Positions 52,578-61,653 are shown, counted from the first letter of the stretch. The stretch is 64,000 nt of DNA from Halobacteriovorax sp. (GCA_002720865.1 PBIO01000009.1:85344-149343), one strand, 5' to 3'. Numbers and translations: made by a program. The notes: generated by a model from the letters alone, not told the origin.

Positions 52578-52603
52578 CTTGTTACAAAAGGCTTTGTAAC
52601 AAG
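52578..52603. repeat. Perfect inverted repeat, 11-bp arms
   Basis: CTTGTTACAAA (52578-52588), loop AGGC, TTTGTAACAAG (52593-52603). No T run follows, so it is not a standard terminator. A protein-binding site or recombination site is plausible. Confidence 0.8.
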
Positions 52604-52731
52604 GAACCTCTTTAAATTCAAAAAGTATGTCTACAAAACTCCCTCGGAGCTTCAACTTTTTCATCTCTTTCATTCTACAAGCAATAGTAAGACATTTTGC
52701 GTCATTAATCTTTAAAATTAACGGAGGAAAA

Positions 52732-53080
52732 ATGGAAAATTCAACAGAGAAAATTAAAGATGTAAACAATGGACATGGCTTTCGTGTACTACCAGAAACC
52801 AAAAAAAATTGCTGACCAAATACGAGATTTAGTCATCAAGAAGTATGGTAAGACACCAACCTATGACCAAATTATTCTACAACACTTAAAAGCGTCTTCT
52901 ACAGAGCTAGTCGATGAAATTGGCAAGTCAACGATCACATGGAGAGATGAGGAAAAGCGGATTAAGCAACTTTATCTAAAGAAGAATAAGACGGCGACAG
53001 AAGATGATTACGAGCGATTAAAATGTGCTGGTAAACTTGTCGATTTCTTTGAGCAACACGCAAGGATTTCTTTGATGTAA
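52732..53080 (+). pseudogene. Small gene with a frame change at an A8 run
   Basis: A CGGAGG lies 4 bases before ATG 52732. That frame reads MENSTEKIKDVNNG and stops 27 residues on, just after a run of eight A (52801-52808). The other frame, open through 53080, continues sensibly from that point (KKIADQIRDLVIKKYG...), and its own nearest ATG (52769) lacks a ribosome site. One A fewer would join both into a 115-residue protein. Either a frameshift mutation, slippage on the A run, or a sequencing error. The product is helix-rich with no named domain. Next to a strong terminator. Confidence 0.65.
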
Positions 53081-53087
53081 ATTAGGA

Positions 53088-53122
53088 AAAGGGAGTGTCC
53101 AAACAAGGCACTCCCTTTTTTT
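53088..53122 (+). terminator. Rho-independent terminator
   Basis: AAAGGGAGTG (53088-53097) pairs with CACTCCCTTT (53109-53118) around an 11-base loop, followed by a T run to 53122. It ends the small A8-run gene. Confidence 0.92.
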
Positions 53123-53254
53123 GTGTCTGTGTAATCCCTGTAAACTTTTTTTAATTGGGTTAAACAATTAGGAGGGCATTTGCTTAGTCAGCTTAAAAAG
53201 AATAAAGCTGAATTCAATTAAATTTTTTGTTCAGATTGACAGAGAACAAGTTGC

Positions 53255-53941
53255 TTATGATTTATCTTCGGTTGTACTAATTCCATCAACAAGAATATCT
53301 ATAACATTATCTATCTGCTTTATTGCCTCTTGGCTCATATCGGGTCTAAATAGAGAAAATAGTATAACTTGCCCAACCAAGGCTACAACGAGTGTTCGAG
53401 TTAAAATATCAGGGTCAAGTTCTTCTTTAATTTTTCCCTCTTTTTGAAATTTGATCATGACCTTGCGAAATTCTGGATAAACATTTTCTTTCCAATACTC
53501 AGAAACAGCATCTTGGAGTTTATGATCTTGCAGGATTTCACCAAGAAGAAACTTCATTTTCTCTCCAATTTGTAAGCTAATTTCAAGCCGGTGAAGATAA
53601 AGTGATTTTAAGAAATTTTTTGGATTCTCCCAATTCATATTGATGAGCTTAATGGTCTTTTCAACCTGTGAGGGCATGATTGTCTTGAGAATAATCGGAA
53701 TGAGGATGTGTCGGATAAGTTTTTCTTTTGAGGGGAAGTATTTAAACAGTGTACGCTCTGTTGTTTTCGCAGCTTTGGCTATTTCAGCAGTGGTAGTTTT
53801 AGCATGGCCTTTTTCTGAAAAAAGCTTTTCTGCGGCCTTGATTATGTCAATCTCTTTTTGAGAAAGAGGCTTTTCACCTTCAAGGTGACTTTCATCGATT
53901 TTCTTAAAATCCCATTTTGAACCACGTCTAGAATTTGTCAT
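53255..53941 (-). CDS. TetR-family repressor of the divergent export operon
   Basis: About 228 residues. The TetR helix-turn-helix is clear: IDIIKAAEKLFSEKGHAKTTTAEIAKAAKTTERTLFKYF, then a ligand-binding helical domain. I chose ATG 53941 (MTNSRRGSKW) over an upstream frame start at 54001, which would cover the promoter. It is divergent from a TolC/HlyD/ABC operon, as CecR is from ybhGFSR in E. coli, so it probably represses that operon until a toxic ligand binds. Confidence 0.92.
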   Translation of the reverse strand: MTNSRRGSKWDFKKIDESHLEGEKPLSQKEIDIIKAAEKLFSEKGHAKTTTAEIAKAAKTTERTLFKYFPSKEKLIRHILIPIILKTIMPSQVEKTIKLINMNWENPKNFLKSLYLHRLEISLQIGEKMKFLLGEILQDHKLQDAVSEYWKENVYPEFRKVMIKFQKEGKIKEELDPDILTRTLVVALVGQVILFSLFRPDMSQEAIKQIDNVIDILVDGISTTEDKS

Positions 53942-53974
53942 CAATTCACCGCTAAAGTTGTTGCTTTTTAAAAG

Positions 53975-53990
53975 TATAGTGATTACTATA
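53975..53990. promoter_or_regulatory. Likely TetR operator in the divergent promoter
   Basis: TATAGT-GATT-ACTATA, a perfect 6-bp inverted repeat with 4-base centre between the divergent TetR gene and the TolC-like gene. Either arm could also serve as a -10. Position and symmetry fit autoregulation and control of the export operon. Confidence 0.65.
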
Positions 53991-54012
53991 TGTTTAATCA
54001 AGGGATAAATAT

Positions 54013-55350
54013 ATGAGATTTCACTTTAAAATACTTATTTCTCTATCATTTGTGCTATCCAGCTCACTTGTTTGGGCCGAAAGCGTTCCAAAGAAGTTTT
54101 CACTGGAATTAGCTGAACAATTAGCCCTGGAGATGTCACCTGACTCTCGATTAGCAGATTCATACATTCACTCATTAGAGCAAAAAGTGCGATCTGTTGA
54201 TGCAAACAACTATCCTAAAATAGTTTTAGAAGGAAGCTATAAATATATAGAGACTGTTCCTGAACTCTCAACTCAAGCTGGTGTGGTATCTCTTGGCGAT
54301 AATCAAAATTATAGCATAGGTCCAGCAATCATCTTCAATTTATTTGATGGAGGAGTTGTTAGAAATACAGTTAAAAGCTTAAAGGAACTAAAAGAATCAA
54401 AAATTTCGGAAAAACTTTATGTTGAATCAATGGTTCGTTTTGCGGTTAGATTAGCTTATCTCAATGTTCTTATTTCAGGAGAGCAATATCATCTAGCTCA
54501 AGAGAGTTATAATCTATCTAAGGTGCAGAACCAAGATATTAAAAGAAAACGAAAATTAGGAGCATTAAGTCAGCTTGATCTATCCCTTTCAAACGGAGAA
54601 TTTTTAAATCAAAAATTAAAACTTTTAGATGCAAAGAAAGTCTTAAAAAAATCTATCATAGACCTGTCTGTTCTTGTTTCAAAAAACTCACAAGAATCTA
54701 TTTTGTATGTTCCAAGAGAATTTTCTTTTGTTTCTGGAAGTTTAGTTCAATTTGATTCTCTCGATCAAATCATTCAAATTCTTGAGAAAAGCTTGTTAGT
54801 AAGCTCGGGCCGACCAGCTCAGGTTATGGCCTTAGAAAGAAAGATCGAAAGTGTAGAAAAAGAGGTTAAGGCTGAAAGTTCTAAATATTGGCCACAAGTT
54901 TCGCTGAAAATTAAATCTTCTTTAGATTACCCCAATGGGCCTAAGATTGAGGAGATACATCAAAATTCTATTGGTTTGAATTTAACCATGCCTCTTTATG
55001 ATTGGGGAGAACGTTCAGGAGCGAAGGCTGAAAAACGAGCCCAAATAGAAGGTCTGAAAGCTAGGAAGTGGAAACTAGAACGTGATATAAATAAAGACAT
55101 CACAAAAGTAAAGCTAGAGCTTCAAAGTTTAAAAGAGCAAGAACCACTTATTGATGATCTTGTTTTGGAAGTTATTAAAGTTGCAAAAATCAATCTAAGT
55201 ACTTTTAAATCAGGAAAAATTGAATTTACAGAAGTAGAAAGGGCTAATGTGAAAAAGTTTGAGGCTCAAGTTCGTCGACTTATTTTAAAGGGACAAATTT
55301 TTTCTAAACTTTCTCAAATTGATGCTCTTTCGCAAGGAGGTCTAAAGTGA
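54013..55350 (+). CDS. TolC-family outer-membrane efflux protein
   Basis: 445 residues with signal peptide KILISLSFVLSSSLVWA. The OEP architecture is visible: two repeats of long amphipathic helices (for example about 155-215 and 345-440) separated by strand-pair segments such as YSIGPAIIFNLFDGG and NSIGLNLTMPLYDWGERSG. It forms the outer-membrane exit duct. AAGGGA precedes ATG. Its stop overlaps the GTG of the next gene, opening a six-gene export operon. Confidence 0.92.
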   Translation: MRFHFKILISLSFVLSSSLVWAESVPKKFSLELAEQLALEMSPDSRLADSYIHSLEQKVRSVDANNYPKIVLEGSYKYIETVPELSTQAGVVSLGDNQNYSIGPAIIFNLFDGGVVRNTVKSLKELKESKISEKLYVESMVRFAVRLAYLNVLISGEQYHLAQESYNLSKVQNQDIKRKRKLGALSQLDLSLSNGEFLNQKLKLLDAKKVLKKSIIDLSVLVSKNSQESILYVPREFSFVSGSLVQFDSLDQIIQILEKSLLVSSGRPAQVMALERKIESVEKEVKAESSKYWPQVSLKIKSSLDYPNGPKIEEIHQNSIGLNLTMPLYDWGERSGAKAEKRAQIEGLKARKWKLERDINKDITKVKLELQSLKEQEPLIDDLVLEVIKVAKINLSTFKSGKIEFTEVERANVKKFEAQVRRLILKGQIFSKLSQIDALSQGGLK

Positions 55351-56081
55351 ACAAAAAGGCTCTTATTGGAGTTGGCATCATTCTGGTTATTGCCGCTATT
55401 TTTATTAGGAAGTATTACTTTACCGAATTTAATTATGTTGGAACTGTTGAGGCAGCACGGATAGACTTATCATCTCGACTGGCCGCCAATATCGAAAAAT
55501 ACAATTTTCAAGAAGGAGATTTGGTCAAGGAGAACGATCTTCTTGTCACTCTTGATTGTAAAGATATTGGTATATCAAGAGATTATGCAACAAAAACTTA
55601 TGACCGTTCTGAAAAATTGCTGAAATCTGGAAGTCTCCCTAAAGAAGCCTTTGATTTGGTCTTAAAAAATAAGCAAGAGATTGATTTGAAATGGTCATGG
55701 TGCAAAATCAGCTCTCCCATTGCCGGAACTATTCTTACAAATTTTATGGATGATAAGGAATGGGTTGTGCCCGGTACGAAACTCACCAGTATTTCTGATC
55801 TTACAAATATTTGGACATATATCTATGTGGAACAACCTATGCTGTCGCAGCTAGAAATTGGAACGGAAGTAGAAGGTTTTATTCCTGAGCTTAGTGAAAA
55901 GAAATTTCAAGGTAAAATCATAAAGATTAACAGTGAGGCAGAGTTTACACCTAAAAATGTGCAAACGAGAGAAGAAAGGTCTAGACTTGTCTTCGGCATA
56001 AAAATTCAATTTGAAAATAGGAATAAAGTTCTAAAGCCAGGAATGTCTATTGAAGTAAAACTTCCTAAAACAAAAGATTAA
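55347..56081 (+). CDS. HlyD-family periplasmic adaptor
   Basis: 244 residues: one N-terminal membrane anchor (8-23), a barrel-sandwich/biotinyl-like segment (YVGTVEAARIDLSSRLAANI, then SPIAGTI), a short helical hairpin between them, and a C-terminal beta domain (LKPGMSIEVKLP). It links the inner-membrane ABC transporter to the TolC-like duct. GTG start overlapping the upstream TGA. Corresponds to YbhG in the E. coli system. Confidence 0.92.
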   Translation: MNKKALIGVGIILVIAAIFIRKYYFTEFNYVGTVEAARIDLSSRLAANIEKYNFQEGDLVKENDLLVTLDCKDIGISRDYATKTYDRSEKLLKSGSLPKEAFDLVLKNKQEIDLKWSWCKISSPIAGTILTNFMDDKEWVVPGTKLTSISDLTNIWTYIYVEQPMLSQLEIGTEVEGFIPELSEKKFQGKIIKINSEAEFTPKNVQTREERSRLVFGIKIQFENRNKVLKPGMSIEVKLPKTKD

Positions 56082-56082
56082 A

Positions 56083-56817
56083 ATGGATTCAATCATTCAT
56101 CTTGAAACATCCTCTATTAGTAAAGCGTTTGGGAAAACGAGGGCCCTAGATAATGTGTCCTTAAAGCTAAAGCCTGGAATCCTTCATGGGCTTATTGGGC
56201 CAAGCGGGGCTGGAAAAACGACGCTTATGAGATGTTTAATGGGGCTAATGTCACCACAAGAAGGAGAAGTAAAGTATTTCACTGATAACGAAAGAAGACC
56301 TTTTTCTAAATTAAGAGATTATATTGCCTATATGCCTCAGACTCAAAGCCTTTATGCTGATCTTTCAATCAAAGAGCATTTAGAGTTTTTTAAAGAAATG
56401 TACCAAATTCCCTCTGATGAATATGAAAAGAGAAAAAAGAATCTATTGGAAGTAACACGACTTGCACAGTTTGAAGATAGACTTGCTGGCCAGCTCTCTG
56501 GAGGTATGTATAAAAAATTGGGACTAATGTGTTCTCTTTTAAGAAATCCAAAAGTGCTTTTACTGGACGAGCCGACAAATGGAGTCGATCCGATTAGTCG
56601 AAGAGAGTTTTGGGAACTTCTTTATGACTTAAAAAAATCGAAAGTGACAATTTTAGTGGCCACTGCCTATATGGATGAAGCAGAACGATGTTCATTTGTT
56701 CATGTTCTTGAATCTGGCCAACTTAAAAATTCAGGTGAGCCTCTTCATTTATTGGAAAAATATCAAGTTAGTAATTTTGATGAGATTTTTCTAAAAGGAA
56801 GTAACAATGTCATCTGA
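56083..56817 (+). CDS. ABC transporter ATPase (matches one half of YbhF)
   Basis: 244 residues with Walker A GPSGAGKTT, Q-loop YMPQTQSLY, signature LSGGMYKKLG and Walker B VLLLDEPTNGVDP. Drives the ABC-2 permeases encoded downstream. In E. coli YbhF both ATPase domains are in one chain; here they are two overlapping genes (11-base overlap). Confidence 0.93.
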   Translation: MDSIIHLETSSISKAFGKTRALDNVSLKLKPGILHGLIGPSGAGKTTLMRCLMGLMSPQEGEVKYFTDNERRPFSKLRDYIAYMPQTQSLYADLSIKEHLEFFKEMYQIPSDEYEKRKKNLLEVTRLAQFEDRLAGQLSGGMYKKLGLMCSLLRNPKVLLLDEPTNGVDPISRREFWELLYDLKKSKVTILVATAYMDEAERCSFVHVLESGQLKNSGEPLHLLEKYQVSNFDEIFLKGSNNVI

Positions 56818-57739
56818 TGCAAATAAAGCAGTTTTAGTGTCTCATTTGCTCGTTCAATTTGGAGAGTTTAAGGCCGTCAATGATATTTCTTTTAGTGTTG
56901 ATAAAGGTGAAATTTTTGGTTTTCTTGGGGCCAATGGTGCCGGTAAAACAACTTCCATTCGTGTTATTTGTGGTCTGCTAAAACCAACTGCGGGAGAGGT
57001 ATCAGTTGGAGGTGAAGTATTTAAAGGTAATGGTGATAATTTAAAGAAAAAAGTCGGCTATATGTCTCAAAAGTTCACACTTTATGATGATCTCACAGTG
57101 GCCGAAAATCTCGAATTTACTGCGAGTCTAAGAAAGTTAGATCAAGACTATTTTGAGGAACGGAAAAAATACCTCTTGGATTTTATCCAATTTGAGTATT
57201 CAGAAAAATCTTTTGTAAGAGATCTTTCTGGAGGTATTAAACAACAGGTCGCCTTAGTCGCATCCCTTTTACATGATCCAGAAGTAATCTTTTTAGATGA
57301 ACCTACCGCAGGGGTAACTCCTGTTTCGCGGGCCCTTTTTTGGTCATTAATTCAAAAACTGGCAGATCATGGAAAGACGGTTTTTGTGACCTCTCATTAT
57401 ATGGATGAAGTCGAACATTGTCATCGTATTGCTTTGATGAGAGGAGGAGAAATCATTGCGCTTGATACACCTAAAGGGTTAAAGTCAAGTCAATTCCCTT
57501 ATGGCATCTATCAATTAACTGCAAAAGCAGAGGACATAACAGATATTGAAAAAGCCCTTCAACGCTCTTCTGAGGTTGAGAGCTTTCAGCCACATGGTAT
57601 TCACTATCACTTAGCTCCTAAAAAAGATAACTCTTGGGAGAAGATCAGCCCATTGATTCTTCCTCGATTTACTGCGAAGAAAATAAGACCTTCGTTGGAA
57701 GATGTTTTTATAAAGCTTGTTGAAGGAAAAAACAGATGA
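56807..57739 (+). CDS. ABC transporter ATPase (matches the other half of YbhF)
   Basis: 310 residues with Walker A GANGAGKTTS, Q-loop YMSQKFTLY, signature LSGGIKQQV, Walker B VIFLDEPTAGV and a C-terminal extension ending LEDVFIKL. The D-loop reads GVTPVSR where GVDPVSR is usual, so the aspartate that couples the two ATP sites is missing in this subunit. It overlaps the permease gene by ATGA. Confidence 0.92.
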   Translation: MSSDANKAVLVSHLLVQFGEFKAVNDISFSVDKGEIFGFLGANGAGKTTSIRVICGLLKPTAGEVSVGGEVFKGNGDNLKKKVGYMSQKFTLYDDLTVAENLEFTASLRKLDQDYFEERKKYLLDFIQFEYSEKSFVRDLSGGIKQQVALVASLLHDPEVIFLDEPTAGVTPVSRALFWSLIQKLADHGKTVFVTSHYMDEVEHCHRIALMRGGEIIALDTPKGLKSSQFPYGIYQLTAKAEDITDIEKALQRSSEVESFQPHGIHYHLAPKKDNSWEKISPLILPRFTAKKIRPSLEDVFIKLVEGKNR

Positions 57740-58851
57740 CATTTTTTAAGTGGAGCCGAACATTTGCTATTTCAAGAAAAGAGTTCTTTCACATTTTTCG
57801 AGACCCATTTACTTTAGGAATGGCCTTCGTACTTCCTCTTCTTGTTGTTGTCATTTTTGGTTATGCAATGGAGTTTAACCAAAACAATGTAGAGGTTTCG
57901 TTTTTAGATTTGGATCGTTCTCAAAGTTCCAGAAGCCTGCTAGAGAAAATGAGCAGTTCAAATTATTTTAGATTAAAACAAGTTCGTTCTCCTGAAGAAG
58001 GTATGAAGTCTGTTAAATCAGATAACTCTAAAGCCTTCATTTATGTTCCTCCAAACTTTGATAAAAATATTCGTTCTGATGTTTCAGAGAAAATTCAAGT
58101 TCTTATTGATGGGACGGATAGTGCTGCTGCTGGAGTTATTCAAAGATACTTGATTCAAATTACTAATAATATGTCTATTGAAGTGCATAGCAATTCTAGA
58201 GTTTCTTCAACTCCTTTTGTTTCAAGATATTTATTTAATCCTGAACTTAACTCTAAATGGTTTTCAATTCCAGGGATCATGGTCGTGATAATGGCCATTC
58301 TCTGTACTCTTCTCACAAGCTTAACTATTGCGAGAGAATGGGAGAAAGGTTCAATGGAATTGTTACTGTCCACTCCAGTTAAGCCTTTAGAAATTATTTT
58401 AGGAAAGTTATTTCCATATGCGACACTAAATATCATTTCTGTTGTAACAGTTTATATCTTAGCGAGATTATGGTTTGATCTTCCTTTTCGAGGATCACAC
58501 ATTGTTTTTCTATTTGCCTGCTTTATTTTCCTTGCGGGGTATTTAGCCTTGGGCCTTGCGATTTCCGTTATCTTAAGGCAGCAACTTACTGCAATGCAGG
58601 CAGCAATGATTATTGGTCTTTTACCTACTAATTTATTATCAGGCTTTATATTTCCAGTTGAAAATATGCCACAAGGTTTTCAGTGGTTGGCCTCAATTTT
58701 TCCGGTACGTTGGTTTATGATTGTAACGAGAGATCAATTTCTCAAGGGATCAAGCTTAGTGCAACTTTCTTTTCCTATTATAGCTATGGGAGTAGCCTCC
58801 GTTATTTTGGTTAGCATTGCTGTTGTCAAATTTAAGGGAGATTTAGATTGA
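57736..58851 (+). CDS. ABC-2 type permease (YbhS/YbhR-like)
   Basis: 371 residues: an N-terminal helix, a large periplasmic domain (about 45-175) and five C-terminal helices with AREWEKGSMELLLSTPVKPLEIILGK, the hallmark amphipathic loop of drug-export ABC-2 permeases. Forms the membrane channel with the next gene. Overlap ATGA on both sides shows tight coupling. Confidence 0.92.
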   Translation: MTFFKWSRTFAISRKEFFHIFRDPFTLGMAFVLPLLVVVIFGYAMEFNQNNVEVSFLDLDRSQSSRSLLEKMSSSNYFRLKQVRSPEEGMKSVKSDNSKAFIYVPPNFDKNIRSDVSEKIQVLIDGTDSAAAGVIQRYLIQITNNMSIEVHSNSRVSSTPFVSRYLFNPELNSKWFSIPGIMVVIMAILCTLLTSLTIAREWEKGSMELLLSTPVKPLEIILGKLFPYATLNIISVVTVYILARLWFDLPFRGSHIVFLFACFIFLAGYLALGLAISVILRQQLTAMQAAMIIGLLPTNLLSGFIFPVENMPQGFQWLASIFPVRWFMIVTRDQFLKGSSLVQLSFPIIAMGVASVILVSIAVVKFKGDLD

Positions 58852-59945
58852 TGAATTGGAAAACATTAAGAGGATTTATTAAAAAAGAATTTCGTCAGAG
58901 TTTGCGTGATCCTGTTATGCAAAGACTTATCTTTTTAGCTCCAATGCTACAGTTAACAGTCTTTGGATTTGCTCTTAATAACGAGACCAGAGATATTCGT
59001 ATGGCCATTTTTTCAAAGCCTAATGATACGGTGATTCAGCGTTTTCAAGATAAAGCTTTGGCCTCTGGCTGGTTTATAAAAGCGAATGTCAGTGAAAACG
59101 ATCCATTTATGTCTATACAAAGTGGAGAGGCTGAAGTTGCTATTGTCATTAAAGACAAAAAAGTAGAAGCTGCAACTTTACTTGAGCCTGTCCCTATTCA
59201 AATTCTTATCAGTGCGGTCAATTCATTAAGGGCCCAGGCCATAGAGAGCTATGTTCAAGCAATATTGAATGATACTTTGACGGGAAATAACTCAAGTCAA
59301 AAGCTCATTCAAATTGAAACAAAGATTTTATATAATCCTCGAATGGAAACATCTTATTTTTTGATTCCTGCATTGATTGGGATAATTATTTGTTTAATTA
59401 CCGTTTTGTTGACCTCAATGGCCTTTACAAGAGAAAGAGAGGCCGGAACTATGGAAACGATTTTATCCGCTCCCATTCAAAAATGGGAAATCATTCTAGG
59501 AAAAGCAATACCATCTACATTACTAGCGGCAGTAAACTCTTTTCTAACTTGTTCTGCTGGTGCGGTTGTTTTTGGAATACCGTTTACAGGTTCACTTTTT
59601 CTATTGAGTCTTGTTCTAGCAACATTCATTTTCACAACAGTGGCTATTGGGATTGCGATTTCTACGATTTCTCAAACTCAACAGCAAGCGATGATGGGAA
59701 GTTTTTTGTTTTTATTTCCGGCTCTTCTTCTTTCGGGTTTGATGTTTCCAGTTGAAAATATGCCTCCTTTTATGAAGGTTTTTTCAGAGATTAACCCGAT
59801 GACTCACTTTAATTACATTATGAGAAATATTATTCTTAAAGGAGGAGATTTAGAATTTGTCTTAATCCATGTGGGAGTTATTTTAGGAATAGGTATTATT
59901 TCTTTTTACTTAGCGTTTAGAAACTTTAAAACAACTCTAAATTGA
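58848..59945 (+). CDS. ABC-2 type permease (YbhS/YbhR-like partner)
   Basis: 365 residues, same architecture as the previous gene: REFRQSLRDPVMQRLIFLAP-type start, periplasmic domain, and FTREREAGTMETILSAPIQKWEIILGK in the membrane part. The two permeases are paralogues and probably form a heterodimer. The operon thus encodes a complete envelope-spanning exporter with its own outer-membrane duct. Confidence 0.92.
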   Translation: MMNWKTLRGFIKKEFRQSLRDPVMQRLIFLAPMLQLTVFGFALNNETRDIRMAIFSKPNDTVIQRFQDKALASGWFIKANVSENDPFMSIQSGEAEVAIVIKDKKVEAATLLEPVPIQILISAVNSLRAQAIESYVQAILNDTLTGNNSSQKLIQIETKILYNPRMETSYFLIPALIGIIICLITVLLTSMAFTREREAGTMETILSAPIQKWEIILGKAIPSTLLAAVNSFLTCSAGAVVFGIPFTGSLFLLSLVLATFIFTTVAIGIAISTISQTQQQAMMGSFLFLFPALLLSGLMFPVENMPPFMKVFSEINPMTHFNYIMRNIILKGGDLEFVLIHVGVILGIGIISFYLAFRNFKTTLN

Positions 59946-59973
59946 AATAATGAGTGTAAATAAGGATGAGTGT

Positions 59974-61653
59974 ATGACAAAACTGAAAATAAACAAATGG
60001 GATGTTCAGCACCATGTCGTTCCTGAATTTTATGTGTCAGAACTAAAAAAAATTGGAATTACTGATGCGGCAGGAGTCCCATTTCCTAAATGGACATATA
60101 AGAAATCATTAAAAGTAATGAATGCTTGGAATATCAATAAATCAATTTTATCTTTGTCTTTGCCAGGTGTTCATTTTGGTGATGATAAAAAGGCATGTCT
60201 CTTAGCGAGTAAAACTAATGATTGGATACTGGACTTAATGCAAAGTCATCCTGAAAGATTTGGTGGATTTGCTAGCTTGCCATTACCTGATGTTGATGGT
60301 TCTCTTATTGAATATCAACGCTCTATTGTCGAAAGAGGAATGAATGGAGTGATTTTGATGTCAAATGTAGGAGGCATCTATCCTGGCAATGCGTCTTATA
60401 GGCCATTATTTGAAAAATTTGATAGAGATCGAACTATTGTTTTTATTCATCCCAATACTTCACCAGAGACCAAGGATTGTGGTTTATTAAATCCTTTTTA
60501 TTTCTGGTTTTTAGATACAACGAAGGCTCTTTTAAGCCTTTTAAATTCTGGTTTTCATAGGGATTATCCAAATATTCGCTATATTTTTGCCCATGGAGGT
60601 GGTGCTCTAGCACGCTTTTCACAGGAATTAGAAGAAGCTGACCCAATATTGGCCTCTGAACTTAGAGAATGGCGTCAACAGATTTTTTTTGACACTGCGA
60701 AGTTTGTTAATAATGAAGCACTCTCTTCGCTTCTTGATTTTACAGATGATACTCACATTATGTTTTCATCTGACTTCCCTTGGGCATCAGCTTCAAAAAT
60801 GCGTTATTGGACATCAAGGCTTAATGAAAATTTTATGAATAATGTTACTCTTGAAAGAATATATTTTAAAAATGCAAAAAATCTATTTTCTAAAGAGGAT
60901 GGTTTGGAGCCCCTTAACAAGATTGACTTAGTTGAAAAAAGAAAGCCTGTACACATGCACGCGATGCCAGTGACCTTGAAAGATGAAATCGAGAGTTTAG
61001 CCATTGATATATCTAAGGTTAATTGGTTTGATTTTGAACAGTTAGAAAATAAATTTTTAAAGGAAGATTATCCTCTTCGTATTACTCTTGATCTTCCAGA
61101 ACTTTGGGATAAAGAACAGTCCTTAATCGACAAATTTATTTCTCAATATAATCGAGAAATCGGTATTCTATCGGAGAAACACAAAAATATATTCCAAGCG
61201 TTTGGAGCCATTGATTTGGCTTCCAGTGGTTGTATTTCTCAAATAGAGTCCTGTATTTTAAATAGTAATATTGAAGGACTTTGCTTATTTCCACCGGACG
61301 ATTACGATATAAAAAATCTTAAGCCACAGGTTATAAATCTTCTTAGTTCTTTAGTAATACCTGTGATGATTCATCCTCGGGATTCACGAGGAACGATTAT
61401 TTTCAATGAAAACAAATTGGCTGTACCAAAGTTTATGGCCCAAATAATGTACTCGGGTGAGATAGATAAATTAACTAATTTATCTTTTATTCTTACACAT
61501 ACTTCTGGAATACACCGAGACCTCATTGATTCAATGGGTATGTTGTTTTATTTGCGAAAAGATGGATGGAAAATGGTTCGGTTTATTTTTGACTATTTTT
61601 TTAGACGAAAATTGAAAGGAGAAGCCATTTTGAATGATGCCATTTGGGATTGA
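59974..61653 (+). CDS. Amidohydrolase-2 family protein with a degenerate second half
   Basis: About 559 residues from ATG 59974 (AAGGA 7 bases upstream; ATG 59950 lacks a ribosome site). The first half (about 1-320) is an ACMSD-type amidohydrolase: WDVQHHVVPEFY, FIHPNTSP, FAHGGGALARF and FSSDFPWAS. In the opening motif the first His of the usual HxH is Gln. The second half (about 340-559) repeats the layout in weaker form (IEGLCLFPPD, VIPVMIHPRDSRG, LSFILTHTSGIHRDL) without the final Asp motif. It may detoxify an aromatic acid exported by the neighbouring pump; this is inference. Confidence 0.82.
   Translation: MTKLKINKWDVQHHVVPEFYVSELKKIGITDAAGVPFPKWTYKKSLKVMNAWNINKSILSLSLPGVHFGDDKKACLLASKTNDWILDLMQSHPERFGGFASLPLPDVDGSLIEYQRSIVERGMNGVILMSNVGGIYPGNASYRPLFEKFDRDRTIVFIHPNTSPETKDCGLLNPFYFWFLDTTKALLSLLNSGFHRDYPNIRYIFAHGGGALARFSQELEEADPILASELREWRQQIFFDTAKFVNNEALSSLLDFTDDTHIMFSSDFPWASASKMRYWTSRLNENFMNNVTLERIYFKNAKNLFSKEDGLEPLNKIDLVEKRKPVHMHAMPVTLKDEIESLAIDISKVNWFDFEQLENKFLKEDYPLRITLDLPELWDKEQSLIDKFISQYNREIGILSEKHKNIFQAFGAIDLASSGCISQIESCILNSNIEGLCLFPPDDYDIKNLKPQVINLLSSLVIPVMIHPRDSRGTIIFNENKLAVPKFMAQIMYSGEIDKLTNLSFILTHTSGIHRDLIDSMGMLFYLRKDGWKMVRFIFDYFFRRKLKGEAILNDAIWD

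Larger units (their letters stand above)
52391..52731. other. Gene-free region with nested repeats
   Basis: About 340 bases without a convincing gene between the tRNA remnant and the small A8-run gene. It holds the two inverted repeats listed separately and several GTTAC copies (52543, 52554 and 52581, inverted at 52596). The short open frames crossing it on both strands are by-products of these repeats. The stretch before it, 52163-52323, shows nothing I can identify. Confidence 0.6.

Noticed and set aside
59390..59755. 121-codon open frame on the plus strand inside the second ABC-2 permease gene
   Set aside because: It lies wholly inside a clear permease gene in another frame, and its product is a Ser/Phe/Cys-rich shadow without a ribosome site or domain.
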